Shown piece by piece: positions 28,974-37,566 of a DNA stretch of 64,000 bases. The notes under the pieces were generated by a model that did not search any database, was not told the DNA's origin, and saw nothing but the letters and a program-made list of their open reading frames with translations. The stretch lies in NCBI GenBank assembly GCA_017402445.1, contig JAFPME010000011.1, forward strand, positions 97,700 through 161,699. Reading direction: 5' to 3'. The position numbers were made by a program, and so were the translations under genes. The stretch comes from Prevotella sp. (GTDB lineage Bacteria; Bacteroidota; Bacteroidia; Bacteroidales; Bacteroidaceae). The stretch's first letter is position 1, and each line of letters starts with the position of its first letter.

Positions 28974-31730
28974 ATGAAGAAAAGACTGACCATCGTTCTG
29001 CTGCTCGCGCTGTCGCTCTGCAGCCAAGCTCAAGTGAAAGACGCCTTCAGCGGCATCCTGCCCGTCACCGACCGCACGCAGACCCAAAGCCTCAACGGCA
29101 CATGGCAGCTGAAAGTCATCGAAGGAATCAGCGACAAGGCCGACGTACCCCAAGCCGACGCCACGTGGGGAACCATCCCCGTGCCAGGCTGCTGGGAGGC
29201 ATACGGTTTCTGCAAACCGAGCTACGACCATGCAGCTGCACTCACCGGCTACTACCGGACGGCCTTCACGCTGCCCGAAACGTTGTGCGGACAGCGCGTG
29301 GCCATCCGCTTCGACGGTGTGCTCTATGGCTACGACCTCTTCCTGAACGGCCGTTTCGTGGGTTCGTGGCGCTCAGGCTACAACACCGCCGTCTTCGACC
29401 TGACGCCCTACTTGGACCGCAAGGCCAGCCGACAGCAACTGGCCATGCGCGTAATCAGCCAGTTTCGGGGCAGCGATTTCGACTATAACGACGACTGGGC
29501 CCCCACCGGAATCTTCCGCGACGTAACCCTGATGGCCTACCCCGACATCCACCTCTCCGACCTGACCATCCGCACCCGGCTCACGGGCGAGGTCAGCGTG
29601 GACGTGCAGATAGCCCATGCCGACAGCAAGACGCACGTGGAACACGACATCCTCGACGCACAGGGTCACCTCGTAGGCCACGACCGAGTGGAGAAACCGC
29701 ACCTCTGGACGGCCGAGACGCCCTATCTGTACACTCTCCGCACACGACTGCTCCACAAAGGCAAGCTCCTGCAGACCTTCACCCACCGCTTCGGCTTCCG
29801 CCAGCTGACCGTCGAGGGCAACATCCTGAAGCTGAACGGAACGGCCATCAAGCTGCGCGGCGTCACCAGTCACGCCACCGACCCGCGCACCGTGAAGGTT
29901 GTCAGCGACTCCCTGACCCTTCGCGACATGCAACTGATGAAGGAAGCCTCGGTGAACTACATACGCACGTCGCACTATCCGCGCGAACCGCGATTCTACG
30001 AACTGGCCGACTCGCTCGGATTCTACGTCATCGACGAGGTGCCCTTCGGGTTCGGCGACAAGAACCTGCACGACTCCACCTTCTACGCGCAGCTGCAGCA
30101 ACGCGCACAAGCCACCGTCCGCCGCGACAAGAACCATCCGTCCGTGCTCATCTGGAGCCTCGGCAACGAGAATCCGCTCACCGACATCTGCATCCGGCTG
30201 GGCGACTACGTCAAGCGCGAGCTCGATGCCTCGCGGCCCGTCTGCTATCCGCAGGTAGGGTCGTACTTCCGGCGCTTCAACTACGACTTCCCGAAGGTAG
30301 CCGACATCTATGCGCCCCACTATCCCACGACGGGACAACTCGCCGACTTCTACCAACGGGCCGACCGTCCGGTCGTCTTCACCGAGTACTGCCACACGCT
30401 CGGCATCTCGTTCGAGGACCACGACCGCCAATGGGAAATCATCGAACGCACACCCTGCATCGCCGGTGGCAGCGTCTGGGAATGGGTCGACCAGGGCATG
30501 CCGTTCAAAACGGGCGGCACGGCGGCTCCGTTCCGCCGCTACGGCTACGAGGAACGGGTGTTCACATCGTCTGACGGCGGTTTCGAGATGTTCGGCAACA
30601 AAGGTACCGACGGCCTGCTCTACGCCGACCGCACGCCGCTGCCCAACTACTACGAACTGCAACATAACTACGCCCGAGCCGCCGTCACCGACAGCATCTT
30701 CCGCGGCACGCTCCACATACGCAACCGATACGACTTCCTGAACCTGAAAGACAACGTCACCATAGCCTGGACGCTCACCGCCGACCGCGACACCGTGGCC
30801 AAAGGAGCCTTTTCGCCCGACTGTCGACCGCACACCACGGTGGCCTATCCGCTGCAGCTGCCAGCCAGTCTGTACACGGCAGGACGACTCTGCCTGCTGC
30901 AACTGTCGTTCTCCGACGCCCAGGGACACACCTTCCTGCGCCAGACGCTGCCCGTAGAAGGCACATCAGCCCAACCGTTAGCGCAGCGCATTCTCGGTGC
31001 ACTGCCTCCAAGCAGCCTTTCACCCGACCATTTCTTTGCCGAGAGCCCACGCATCCGGGCAGGCAGGAAAGCCACCATGGCCGAACGGCTGAAGGTAGGC
31101 GACCGGCGACTGGAGCCCTACCTGCTGCGCATGCCTGCCATGGGAGCCGACATACAGACCGAAACGGTCGGCACCGCCACCCATTATACCTGCACACTGT
31201 CGCCCGACACCACCGACACGTTCCTCTCCGAGCTGGGCATTGCCTTCCTGCTCGACCAGCGCATCGACCGCGTGCAGTGGATCGGACAGGGTCCCCTGCC
31301 CTCCTATCCGGGTCGTCGGCAGGCCAACCGCTACGGTTTCTGGGCCAAACAGCAGGGCGACCTCTACTTTGAAGGCAACCGCATGGGGGTAGACGCAGCG
31401 CTGCTGACCGACCGCGAAGGCAACGGACTGCTCATCGTGATGAACCAGGGCAACGTGAACTTCGAGCAGACCGACCGAGGCATTGTGGTCAGCGTCAACG
31501 CCGCCGTGGCCGGACAGGGCCCCAAGTTCGCACGTACAGCCTTCCCCGTCACGGCCCGCGAGGTGGGCACGGTGAGCACCGACTTCTATGTCTATAGCGT
31601 CAACGCCGCCGACATGCCGTCCATCCTGCGCACGCTCTTCGCACAGCCGCAGACGGTGCCAGCCCCGTTCTCACCCTTCCTGACACAGTACGACACCTAT
31701 CTGATGCGCTTCGAGGACATCGCCGACTGA
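28974..31730 (+). CDS. Secreted GH2 glycosidase (beta-galactosidase-like)
   Basis: 918 aa with signal peptide MKKRLTIVLLLALSLCSQAQ. GH2 pattern: jelly roll (SLNGTWQLKVIEG, VPGCWEAYGF, YYRTAFTLPE), NDDWAPTGIFRDV, Ig-like domain ([16 protein letters not shown]), then the TIM barrel with KLRGVTSHATDP and NYIRTSHYPREPRFYELADSLGFYVIDEVP, acid/base Glu399 in SLGNEN, nucleophile Glu471 in VFTEYCHTLG, and WEWVDQGM. A C-terminal Bgal_small-like domain completes it. Beta-galactosidase is likeliest, but GH2 also holds beta-glucuronidases and others, so specificity is open. It probably trims galactose from the imported oligosaccharide in the periplasm. Confidence 0.9.
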   Translation: MKKRLTIVLLLALSLCSQAQVKDAFSGILPVTDRTQTQSLNGTWQLKVIEGISDKADVPQADATWGTIPVPGCWEAYGFCKPSYDHAAALTGYYRTAFTLPETLCGQRVAIRFDGVLYGYDLFLNGRFVGSWRSGYNTAVFDLTPYLDRKASRQQLAMRVISQFRGSDFDYNDDWAPTGIFRDVTLMAYPDIHLSDLTIRTRLTGEVSVDVQIAHADSKTHVEHDILDAQGHLVGHDRVEKPHLWTAETPYLYTLRTRLLHKGKLLQTFTHRFGFRQLTVEGNILKLNGTAIKLRGVTSHATDPRTVKVVSDSLTLRDMQLMKEASVNYIRTSHYPREPRFYELADSLGFYVIDEVPFGFGDKNLHDSTFYAQLQQRAQATVRRDKNHPSVLIWSLGNENPLTDICIRLGDYVKRELDASRPVCYPQVGSYFRRFNYDFPKVADIYAPHYPTTGQLADFYQRADRPVVFTEYCHTLGISFEDHDRQWEIIERTPCIAGGSVWEWVDQGMPFKTGGTAAPFRRYGYEERVFTSSDGGFEMFGNKGTDGLLYADRTPLPNYYELQHNYARAAVTDSIFRGTLHIRNRYDFLNLKDNVTIAWTLTADRDTVAKGAFSPDCRPHTTVAYPLQLPASLYTAGRLCLLQLSFSDAQGHTFLRQTLPVEGTSAQPLAQRILGALPPSSLSPDHFFAESPRIRAGRKATMAERLKVGDRRLEPYLLRMPAMGADIQTETVGTATHYTCTLSPDTTDTFLSELGIAFLLDQRIDRVQWIGQGPLPSYPGRRQANRYGFWAKQQGDLYFEGNRMGVDAALLTDREGNGLLIVMNQGNVNFEQTDRGIVVSVNAAVAGQGPKFARTAFPVTAREVGTVSTDFYVYSVNAADMPSILRTLFAQPQTVPAPFSPFLTQYDTYLMRFEDIAD

Positions 31731-31806
31731 GACATCCTGACGGCCTTTTGTGCGCATCTGTCGTTTACGAAAAGTGACAGAAGCTTTGCGCTTCGTGTCA
31801 ATCGAG

Positions 31807-31847
31807 AATAATTCACACCCGACTCGCAGGTGTGAATTATTTTTTTT
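31807..31847 (+). terminator. Terminator of the central PUL operon
   Basis: AATAATTCACACC (31807-31819) pairs exactly with GGTGTGAATTATT (31829-31841) and runs into a T-run through 31847. It lies 77 nt after the GH2 stop and directly abuts the promoter box of the GH43 gene. Confidence 0.92.
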
Positions 31848-31850
31848 CTG

Positions 31851-31858
31851 TATCTTTG
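31851..31858 (+). promoter_or_regulatory. Promoter -7 box of the GH43 gene
   Basis: TATCTTTG, 36 nt before the GH43 start. The region where a -33 TTTG should lie is occupied by the right arm of the upstream terminator, and no TTTG is present, so activation by a regulator is likely. Confidence 0.55.
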
Positions 31859-31894
31859 CAGCACGATAAACACCCCAAAAACAGGAAAAAGAGA

Positions 31895-33511
31895 ATGAGA
31901 AAAAAGACTATTGCCTGCATGCTGGGCTGCCTGCTTTGCCTGCATGTCACGGCACAGATGGAGAAGTTTGAGACCCACGAGAACCCCATCCTGTGGGCCG
32001 ACACGCCCGATCCCGACGTCATCCGCGTCGGCGACACGTTCTACATGGTCACCACGACAATGCACATGGCACCGGGAGCACCTGTCATGCGGTCGAAAGA
32101 CCTGGTCAACTGGGAGCTTGCTTCCTACGTCTACGACCGGCTCACTGACTCGCCACGCTACGGCTTGCAACAGGGAACGGTCTACGGGCGCGGACAATGG
32201 GCCACCTCGCTGAAGTACCACAAAGGCAAGTTCTATGCGCTCTTCGCACCCAACGAGGCCGGAGACATGGGGCGTTCCTACCTCTACTCGGCCGACGACG
32301 CTGCCGGACCGTGGACGCTGGTGAGCCGTCTGCCCCACTTCCACGACTGCTCGCTGCTGTTCGACGACGACGGCCGCGTCTACGTCCTCTACGGAACAGG
32401 CCGCATCTGCGAGCTGACGACCGACCTGCAGGGCGTCGTCGAAGGGTCGGACCACCAGCTGTTCACCGCCGAAGCCGACGAGACAGGCATCCTGGAGGGT
32501 TCGCGCATGGTGAAGCACAACGGCCGCTACTACCTGCTGATGATTTCGCAGGTGTGGGCTCCGGGCCGCTATCGCCGCGAGGTGTGCTACCGCTCGGACA
32601 ACATACAGGGGCCGTACGAGAAAAAAGTCATCCTGCAGTCGCCGCTGAAAGGCTTCCCGCACGTCGGACAAGGCACCATCGTCGACACGGAGCACGGCGA
32701 CTGGTTCGGCATCATCTTCCAAGACCGCGGAGCCGTGGGCCGCGTGGTCACGCTGATGCCCTGCCGCTGGCTCGACGGCTGGCCCATGCTGGGCGACGAG
32801 GAAGGCCGTGTGCCCGACCGCATGCGTCCCGTCAGGAGCGGACAGCCCCGACAGCCCATCACCGTCAGCGACGACTTCAGCGCACCGACGCTCGACCTGC
32901 ACTGGCAGTGGAACCACAACCCGGTGGACAAAGCATGGTCGCTCGGCGAAAGACCGGGCTGGCTGCGACTCAGAACCAGCCGCATCGCGGACAATCTGTA
33001 CACGGCACCCAACACGCTGACCCAACGCATGGAGGGACCACGCTGCAGCGGCGTCGTGAAACTGGACGTCAGCCGCCTGCGCGAGGGCGACCGTGCCGGC
33101 TTCTGCGCCTTCAACGGCCACAGCGGCGTGCTGACGGTGGAAAAGAAAGGAAAGCAGTTCGCCCTGACCATGAGCGAGACGGTGGTCCATCTGTCGCAGA
33201 AGGAGAAGAACGTGGAGCGTGTCGACGAGACCGTACGCGCCACAGTGAACTTCAAGCAGCCGCAGGTGTGGCTGCGCATCGACGGCGACTTCACGCTGAA
33301 CAGCGACAAAGCCACCTTCTGGTACAGCCTCGACGGTCAGCAGTGGAGCCGCATCGGCAGCGACTACCAGATGCGTTTCGACTGGCAACGGCTGTTCATG
33401 GGCACGCGCTACGCCGTCTTCTGCTACGCCACCAAGCGCAAAGGCGGTTACGTGGACGTGGAGAGCTTCAGCTACCAGCGCGAAGAAGACCGGCCGTCGA
33501 CGGCCGACTGA
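31895..33511 (+). CDS. Secreted GH43 glycosidase (beta-xylosidase/alpha-L-arabinofuranosidase type)
   Basis: 538 aa from 31895, chosen because it gives signal peptide MRKKTIACMLGCLLCLHVTAQ; upstream in-frame codons include the promoter. The five-bladed propeller begins NPILWADTPDPDVIRVGDTFYMV (catalytic base Asp in DPDVI) and carries FHDCSLLFDDDGRVYVLYG and the acid Glu in ILEGSRMVKHNGRYYLL. Residues 325-530 are the beta-sandwich common in xylosidase-type GH43 (DDFSAPTLDLHWQWNHNP). It removes xylose or arabinose from hemicellulose side chains. Own promoter, convergent with GH31 across a 20-bp hairpin. Confidence 0.9.
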   Translation: MRKKTIACMLGCLLCLHVTAQMEKFETHENPILWADTPDPDVIRVGDTFYMVTTTMHMAPGAPVMRSKDLVNWELASYVYDRLTDSPRYGLQQGTVYGRGQWATSLKYHKGKFYALFAPNEAGDMGRSYLYSADDAAGPWTLVSRLPHFHDCSLLFDDDGRVYVLYGTGRICELTTDLQGVVEGSDHQLFTAEADETGILEGSRMVKHNGRYYLLMISQVWAPGRYRREVCYRSDNIQGPYEKKVILQSPLKGFPHVGQGTIVDTEHGDWFGIIFQDRGAVGRVVTLMPCRWLDGWPMLGDEEGRVPDRMRPVRSGQPRQPITVSDDFSAPTLDLHWQWNHNPVDKAWSLGERPGWLRLRTSRIADNLYTAPNTLTQRMEGPRCSGVVKLDVSRLREGDRAGFCAFNGHSGVLTVEKKGKQFALTMSETVVHLSQKEKNVERVDETVRATVNFKQPQVWLRIDGDFTLNSDKATFWYSLDGQQWSRIGSDYQMRFDWQRLFMGTRYAVFCYATKRKGGYVDVESFSYQREEDRPSTAD

Positions 33512-33528
33512 CAACAAGGCATACACAT

Positions 33529-33578
33529 GCAGACGCAGGCATTCGTGGAAAAACCAAGCCACGAATGCCTGCGTCTGC
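33529..33578. terminator. Bidirectional hairpin between GH43 and GH31 genes
   Basis: GCAGACGCAGGCATTCGTGG (33529-33548) has its exact complement at 33559-33578, giving a 20-bp stem with a 10-nt loop. It lies 17 nt from both stop codons of the convergent pair. There is no long T-run on either side. Confidence 0.75.
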
Positions 33579-33595
33579 GTATGTCTGCCTCTGTC

Positions 33596-36013
33596 TCAGA
33601 ACGCCACGCTCACGCTGCGGCCCTGATAGTCGACCGTCTTCTGCGTGCCGTCGGGCAACACCACCACGAAACGGCGCTCCTGCAGCATGCCGGGATACGA
33701 GCCCTTGCGGTCGCCGATGGTCAGTCGGCGGCCTTTTTCGTCCCATGCGAACGGTATCGTAGCGTAGACTCCTTGCTCATAGCGGTAGCTGTCGCCCTCG
33801 TCCTCGTAGAGCGTGAACACGGCGTCGGCTCCCGGATAGACGCGGATCTCGAGCTTGTCCCACGTCTGTTCGCCCACATACTGCATCTCGGGGCCCATCG
33901 GAACGATGCTGCCGGCCCTGACGAACATCGGCACGCGGTCGATGCGGGTCTTCACCACGACGTCGCGGCCGCCGCGGAGACGCTCGCCCGTCCAGAAGTC
34001 GTACCAGTCGGCACCCTTCGGCAAGTATTTCCGGCACGTCTTGCCGGCGGTCCAGTCGATGGCTGCCGCCCCTTGCTCAGCCGTTTCGTCCTTCACCTCC
34101 TTCTTGTCCCATCCGCTCATGGCGTCCTCGTGCACGATTTTCTCGGGCGTGTACTGCGCTTCCACCACGGGGGCGGCGAGGAAAGCACGGCCGAACATGA
34201 ATTCGTCGGTCATGTTCCACACGCGACGGTCGGCGGCAAAGTCGCTGAAGAGCGGACGCAGGTAGCTTTCGTTGCGGCTGGTCACCTGCCAGGCCGTGCT
34301 GTAGAGGTAGGGCAGCAGTCGGTAGCGCAGGCGGATGGCCTTCTCGATGGCGTCGTAGACGGGTTCACCCTTCTTGCCGAACTGCCATATCTCGCGCGGA
34401 GCATCGGCACCGTGGCTGCGGAAGACGGGGCAGAAGAGCGCGTACTGCATCCATCGCACGTAGAGTTCCTGGAACTGCGGGTTCTGCGGTGCCGAGCCGG
34501 GGCCCTTCGTGTTGTACGAACCGCAGAAGAAGCCGCCGATGTCGGTGTTGAAGTTCGGGTTGCCCGTCAGCGAATAGCTCAGTCCGGCAGGGATTTGCTT
34601 GCGCAGCATGTCCCACGACGAGCCCACGTCGCCGCTCCACATGTTCGACCCGTAGTGCTGCTGTCCGGCAAAGGCGGAGCGCGTCATGATGAACACGCGC
34701 TTGTCGGCCGACTCACGGCGCTGCGCCTGGTAGACACCGCGCACGGTCTCGAACGGAAAGAGGTTGCGCAGCGACCGCCACGTGCCTCCGTGGACGCGGT
34801 GGTCGTAGTCGCTCTCGCGCGGATTGAAGAAGTCGGGGTCGGTGGAATCCATCCACCAGCCGTCGGTGCCGTAGTCGAAGAGCGTCTTCAGATGCTTCCA
34901 GTAGATGTCGCGAGCCACCGGACTGAAGGCGTCGTAGACCTTGACTCCCGACGGATACTTCATCACCGGGGGCCAGATATGTGACAGTCCGCTCTGCGGC
35001 CACGTCTCGATGGGGAGCAGCAAACCTTTCTCGCCGAGCTCGCGGAACTGCGGAGTCTGCGGCCCGAAGCTGGCCCAGATGCTGATCATGAAGTGCGCGT
35101 TCTTGCGGTGAACGGCCTCTATCATCTGCCGTCCGTCGGAATATTCCTCGGTCAGGAAGTCCATGGCGTTCCACAGATAGTTCGAACCCCAGTACTGCCA
35201 GTCCTGGATGATGCCGTCGAGGGGCACGCGCAGCTCCCTGTACTTGTCCACCACGCCGAGCAGCTCGCGCGAACTCTTGTAGCGCTCCTTGCATTGCCAG
35301 TAGCCGTAGGTCCACAGCGGGAACATGGGCACGTCGCCCGTCAGGTGGCGCATCTGGGCAACGACGCCGTCGGCCGAACCGCCGTACATGAAGTAGTAGT
35401 CCACGGCATCGCCCACTTCGGACGAGAAGCTCATGCCCTGCGCACCGTCGTCGAACTGCGTGCGCGAATAGTTGTCCCAGTAGAGGCCCCAGCCCTTGAT
35501 GCTCTGAAGCACGTTCTGGAAGTCCTCCAGGTTCGACTGCTCCATCAGCTTGTGCTCGCCGCGGCGGTTCAGACGGCCGTTCTGCAGCGTGCCCAAGCCG
35601 TAGATGGCCTCGTCCTTGTCCAGGACGAACGTCTGCGTCACACGGTATGCGCCGGCATCGGGGCCCGCTGTGCGCTCATCGAACGTGCAGCTGCCCTCCC
35701 TGAGCAGCCGCTTTCCCTTGGCGGTGAGAAACTCCACGCTGCCCGTGCGCGCATCCACCTTCACCGTGAGCGCGCTGCTCCTCAGCGTGTTGGCCGTGCG
35801 CGTCAGGCTGACATCGTCCGGACGGGCGATGACCACCGGCTTGTCCTGTCGGCAGCTCTTGCCTACGGGAACCTTTGTCACGCGCACGATGGAGGGTGTG
35901 TAAAACTGAACCGTTACGTTGGTCTGCGACGCCTGCACCTCCATGGGGCCGGCGCTTGCCGTCAGTGCTGCCATGCAGCAGAGAAGGGCGGAGAGGAAGA
36001 ACATCTTTTTCAT
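33596..36013 (-). CDS. Secreted GH31 alpha-glycosidase (alpha-xylosidase-like)
   Basis: 805 aa with signal peptide MKKMFFLSALLCCMAALTASAG. An N-terminal beta-sandwich (25-220) contains YGLGTLQNGRLNRRGE. The barrel carries PLDGIIQDWQYWGS (about 264-277), nucleophile Asp389 in DGWWMDSTDPDF and acid/base Asp462 in MWSGDVGSSWD, then GFFCG and two C-terminal beta-sandwiches (DUF5110-like end). WMDSTDPD-type signatures occur in alpha-xylosidases and related GH31 enzymes; alpha-glucosidase remains possible. With GH2 and GH43 nearby, alpha-xylosidase acting on xyloglucan oligosaccharides is a coherent reading. Divergent from the small outer-membrane protein gene; own promoter at 36022-36052. Confidence 0.92.
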   Translation of the reverse strand: MKKMFFLSALLCCMAALTASAGPMEVQASQTNVTVQFYTPSIVRVTKVPVGKSCRQDKPVVIARPDDVSLTRTANTLRSSALTVKVDARTGSVEFLTAKGKRLLREGSCTFDERTAGPDAGAYRVTQTFVLDKDEAIYGLGTLQNGRLNRRGEHKLMEQSNLEDFQNVLQSIKGWGLYWDNYSRTQFDDGAQGMSFSSEVGDAVDYYFMYGGSADGVVAQMRHLTGDVPMFPLWTYGYWQCKERYKSSRELLGVVDKYRELRVPLDGIIQDWQYWGSNYLWNAMDFLTEEYSDGRQMIEAVHRKNAHFMISIWASFGPQTPQFRELGEKGLLLPIETWPQSGLSHIWPPVMKYPSGVKVYDAFSPVARDIYWKHLKTLFDYGTDGWWMDSTDPDFFNPRESDYDHRVHGGTWRSLRNLFPFETVRGVYQAQRRESADKRVFIMTRSAFAGQQHYGSNMWSGDVGSSWDMLRKQIPAGLSYSLTGNPNFNTDIGGFFCGSYNTKGPGSAPQNPQFQELYVRWMQYALFCPVFRSHGADAPREIWQFGKKGEPVYDAIEKAIRLRYRLLPYLYSTAWQVTSRNESYLRPLFSDFAADRRVWNMTDEFMFGRAFLAAPVVEAQYTPEKIVHEDAMSGWDKKEVKDETAEQGAAAIDWTAGKTCRKYLPKGADWYDFWTGERLRGGRDVVVKTRIDRVPMFVRAGSIVPMGPEMQYVGEQTWDKLEIRVYPGADAVFTLYEDEGDSYRYEQGVYATIPFAWDEKGRRLTIGDRKGSYPGMLQERRFVVVLPDGTQKTVDYQGRSVSVAF

Positions 36014-36021
36014 ACTGAATG

Positions 36022-36052
36022 CAAATATACGGAATCGCTTTGAAAAATCAAA
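36022..36052 (-). promoter_or_regulatory. Promoter of the GH31 gene
   Basis: Minus-strand TATATTTG (36022-36029) and TTTG (36049-36052) with a 19-nt spacer. The -7 box ends only 8 nt before the ATG at 36013, so the message would have almost no leader. Confidence 0.7.
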
Positions 36053-36070
36053 AAAAATCGAACAAAAAGT

Positions 36071-36303
36071 TCGTTTTAAGCCTCCGTGGCTGCAAAATTC
36101 TGAAATAAAAATCAGACGGACGCGTACACGCGAATTATGAGAGAATCGTAAGACGCTGGAAACAAGCGGCTTGTATTTTCTTTACATTTTTCGGGCTTTC
36201 AAAATGACTCATTTTACAATCGAAAACGGGCCATTCTGCTCGTCAGAATGAGCCGTTTTGAACGACAAAATGGGCCTTTTTGCGAAGTAAAACGGCTCAT
36301 TTT
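36071..36303. repeat. Intergenic repeat element, copy 2, with five palindromic units at 22-bp period
   Basis: Units of 15 bp start at 36201, 36223, 36245, 36267 and 36289, each separated by 7 bp, the same count and period as copy 1 at 12521-12623. Flank similarity: AAATAAAA, GGACGC (36118) and CGCGAAT, with 83 nt from GGACGC to the first unit. It lies in the 624-nt gap between GH31 (minus) and the outer-membrane protein (plus), upstream of both. The remaining part, 36304-36550, is AT-rich with no gene. Confidence 0.85.
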
Positions 36304-36551
36304 GAAAATCGGAATGAAAAATCGCACGATTTTGAACGGATTTTTCTCCGTTTCAGAAGCGTTCGCCCTCAAAAAACGATCAAAAATCTCAGCAAAAATT
36401 TTCGCTCAAATTTGTTGACAAAGTGGCTGTCTGAATCTCACACAGAAATGCCTTTAAGGCTCCTTTCAGACAGTTTCAAGGCCCCTTTCCGCCAATTGTC
36501 CGAAAACAGGTCGGCTGTCCGATACATCTTTTTACTATTCCTGAAAAATGC

Positions 36552-36582
36552 ATTGCAGCTTCAGAAAAGCGCACTACTTTTG
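36552..36582 (+). promoter_or_regulatory. Promoter of the small outer-membrane protein gene
   Basis: TACTTTTG (36575-36582) with ATTG, one base off TTTG, 19 nt upstream (36552-36555). The leader of about 50 nt ends with AGGAGA at 36625-36630, a good ribosome-binding site for the ATG at 36638. Confidence 0.6.
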
Positions 36583-36637
36583 CATCGTCAAAAAGAAAAA
36601 AGACAATCAAAGTAACAAAAGAATAGGAGAAAAAAAG

Positions 36638-37225
36638 ATGAAAAAGATTTTTATGACAATGATGGCAGCCATGCTGCTCTGCGTAAGTGCAAACGCACAG
36701 GGTACGAAACACGAAATCAGCATCGGCTACGGTGGAGGATCAACATCGCAGATTTTCGACGCTTATAGCAAGATTGGTACGGCACTCGGATCGTTCGGCA
36801 CCGTCACCGCCGACAACCATGTGGAAATTGGACCGATCTCGGCCGAGTACTTCTACCGCATCAACGACTTGATAGGCGTAGGTGTCATCGGAGCATACGT
36901 GATAACGACCGAAGACGCCAAGCGGAGAGGCGAAGATTATGGTGACTTCACCGACACCTACATCACCGTCATGCCTGCAGTGAAGATCAACTGGCTGCGC
37001 AAGAAGAACTTCGGCCTGTATTCGAAACTTGCCGCCGGTGTCACTTTCGCAAAAGAAAAGGCCGAATACAAGGATTCCGACAAAACCGAAACGGACAAAG
37101 ACGTGCTCTTCAACTTCCATGCATCGGCCTTGGGTATCGAAGTGGGCAACAAGGTGTGCGGCTTTGCAGAGCTCGGCTTCGGTGAGCAGGGTATCATCAT
37201 GGGCGGTGTGCGCTGCAAGTTCTAA
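36638..37225 (+). CDS. Small outer-membrane beta-barrel protein
   Basis: 195 aa from 36638, set by AGGAGA eight bases upstream and by signal peptide MKKIFMTMMAAMLLCVSANAQ. The mature part alternates hydrophobic and polar residues in strand-like runs (HEISIGYGGGS, GPISAEYFYRIND, GVGVIGAYVITT, NFGLYSKLAAGVTFA, CGFAELGFGEQGIIMGGVRCKF). It ends in Phe, as barrel proteins inserted by the Bam machinery do. Such 8-strand barrels in Prevotella have no settled function. Own promoter and strong terminator, so it is a single-gene unit. Confidence 0.75.
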   Translation: MKKIFMTMMAAMLLCVSANAQGTKHEISIGYGGGSTSQIFDAYSKIGTALGSFGTVTADNHVEIGPISAEYFYRINDLIGVGVIGAYVITTEDAKRRGEDYGDFTDTYITVMPAVKINWLRKKNFGLYSKLAAGVTFAKEKAEYKDSDKTETDKDVLFNFHASALGIEVGNKVCGFAELGFGEQGIIMGGVRCKF

Positions 37226-37274
37226 GCAGTGAAACACTGAAAAACAAGCCTACGATTACTATATAATGACTTGG

Positions 37275-37317
37275 GGCATCGGTTGTCTGCGCAGACAGCC
37301 GGTGCCTTTTCTTTTTC
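37275..37317 (+). terminator. Terminator of the small outer-membrane protein gene
   Basis: GGCATCGGTTGTCTGC (37275-37290) pairs with GCAGACAGCCGGTGCC (37291-37306), with G-U pairs, followed by TTTTCTTTTT; 50 nt after the stop. Confidence 0.88.
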
Positions 37318-37380
37318 ATCTGCGCCCACATTGGCCTGGCAAAGAAAAAACGCCGTGTCATGATTTGTCTTGACAAAAAT

Positions 37381-37412
37381 TTGTTTTAAGCCTCCAAGAA
37401 TGCCAAATTCTG
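37381..37412. repeat. Partial third copy of the intergenic element flank
   Basis: This 32-nt stretch aligns without gaps to 36071-36102, sharing GTTTTAAGCCTCC and AAATTCTG. Similarity fades after that, and the five-unit palindromic array is absent. It lies in the 341-nt gap before the propeller-AraC gene. Confidence 0.6.
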
Positions 37413-37524
37413 GTAGTTTTTCTTACAAGACGGCACTCATGAAATAGCATCGCAGACGAAAGGCCGTAAAGAAAAGGCAATCGACACGATTTTCCGGCAG
37501 TGTGAAAATAAAACACATCATTTC

Positions 37525-37555
37525 TTTGCAAAACAAGTGCTTATTCGTATCTTTG
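37525..37555 (+). promoter_or_regulatory. Promoter of the propeller-AraC regulator
   Basis: TTTG (37525-37528), 19 nt, TATCTTTG (37548-37555): a full consensus match. The ATG at 37567 is only 11 nt after the box, so the transcript would be almost leaderless. Confidence 0.78.
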
Positions 37556-37566
37556 CAGTCGACAAT

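Noticed and set aside
31697-33562. 621-codon minus-strand frame opposite GH43, and a 521-codon plus-strand frame at 32197-33762
   Set aside because: Both are out-of-frame reads of the GH43 gene; the plus-strand one is Arg/Pro-rich and crosses the terminator hairpin.
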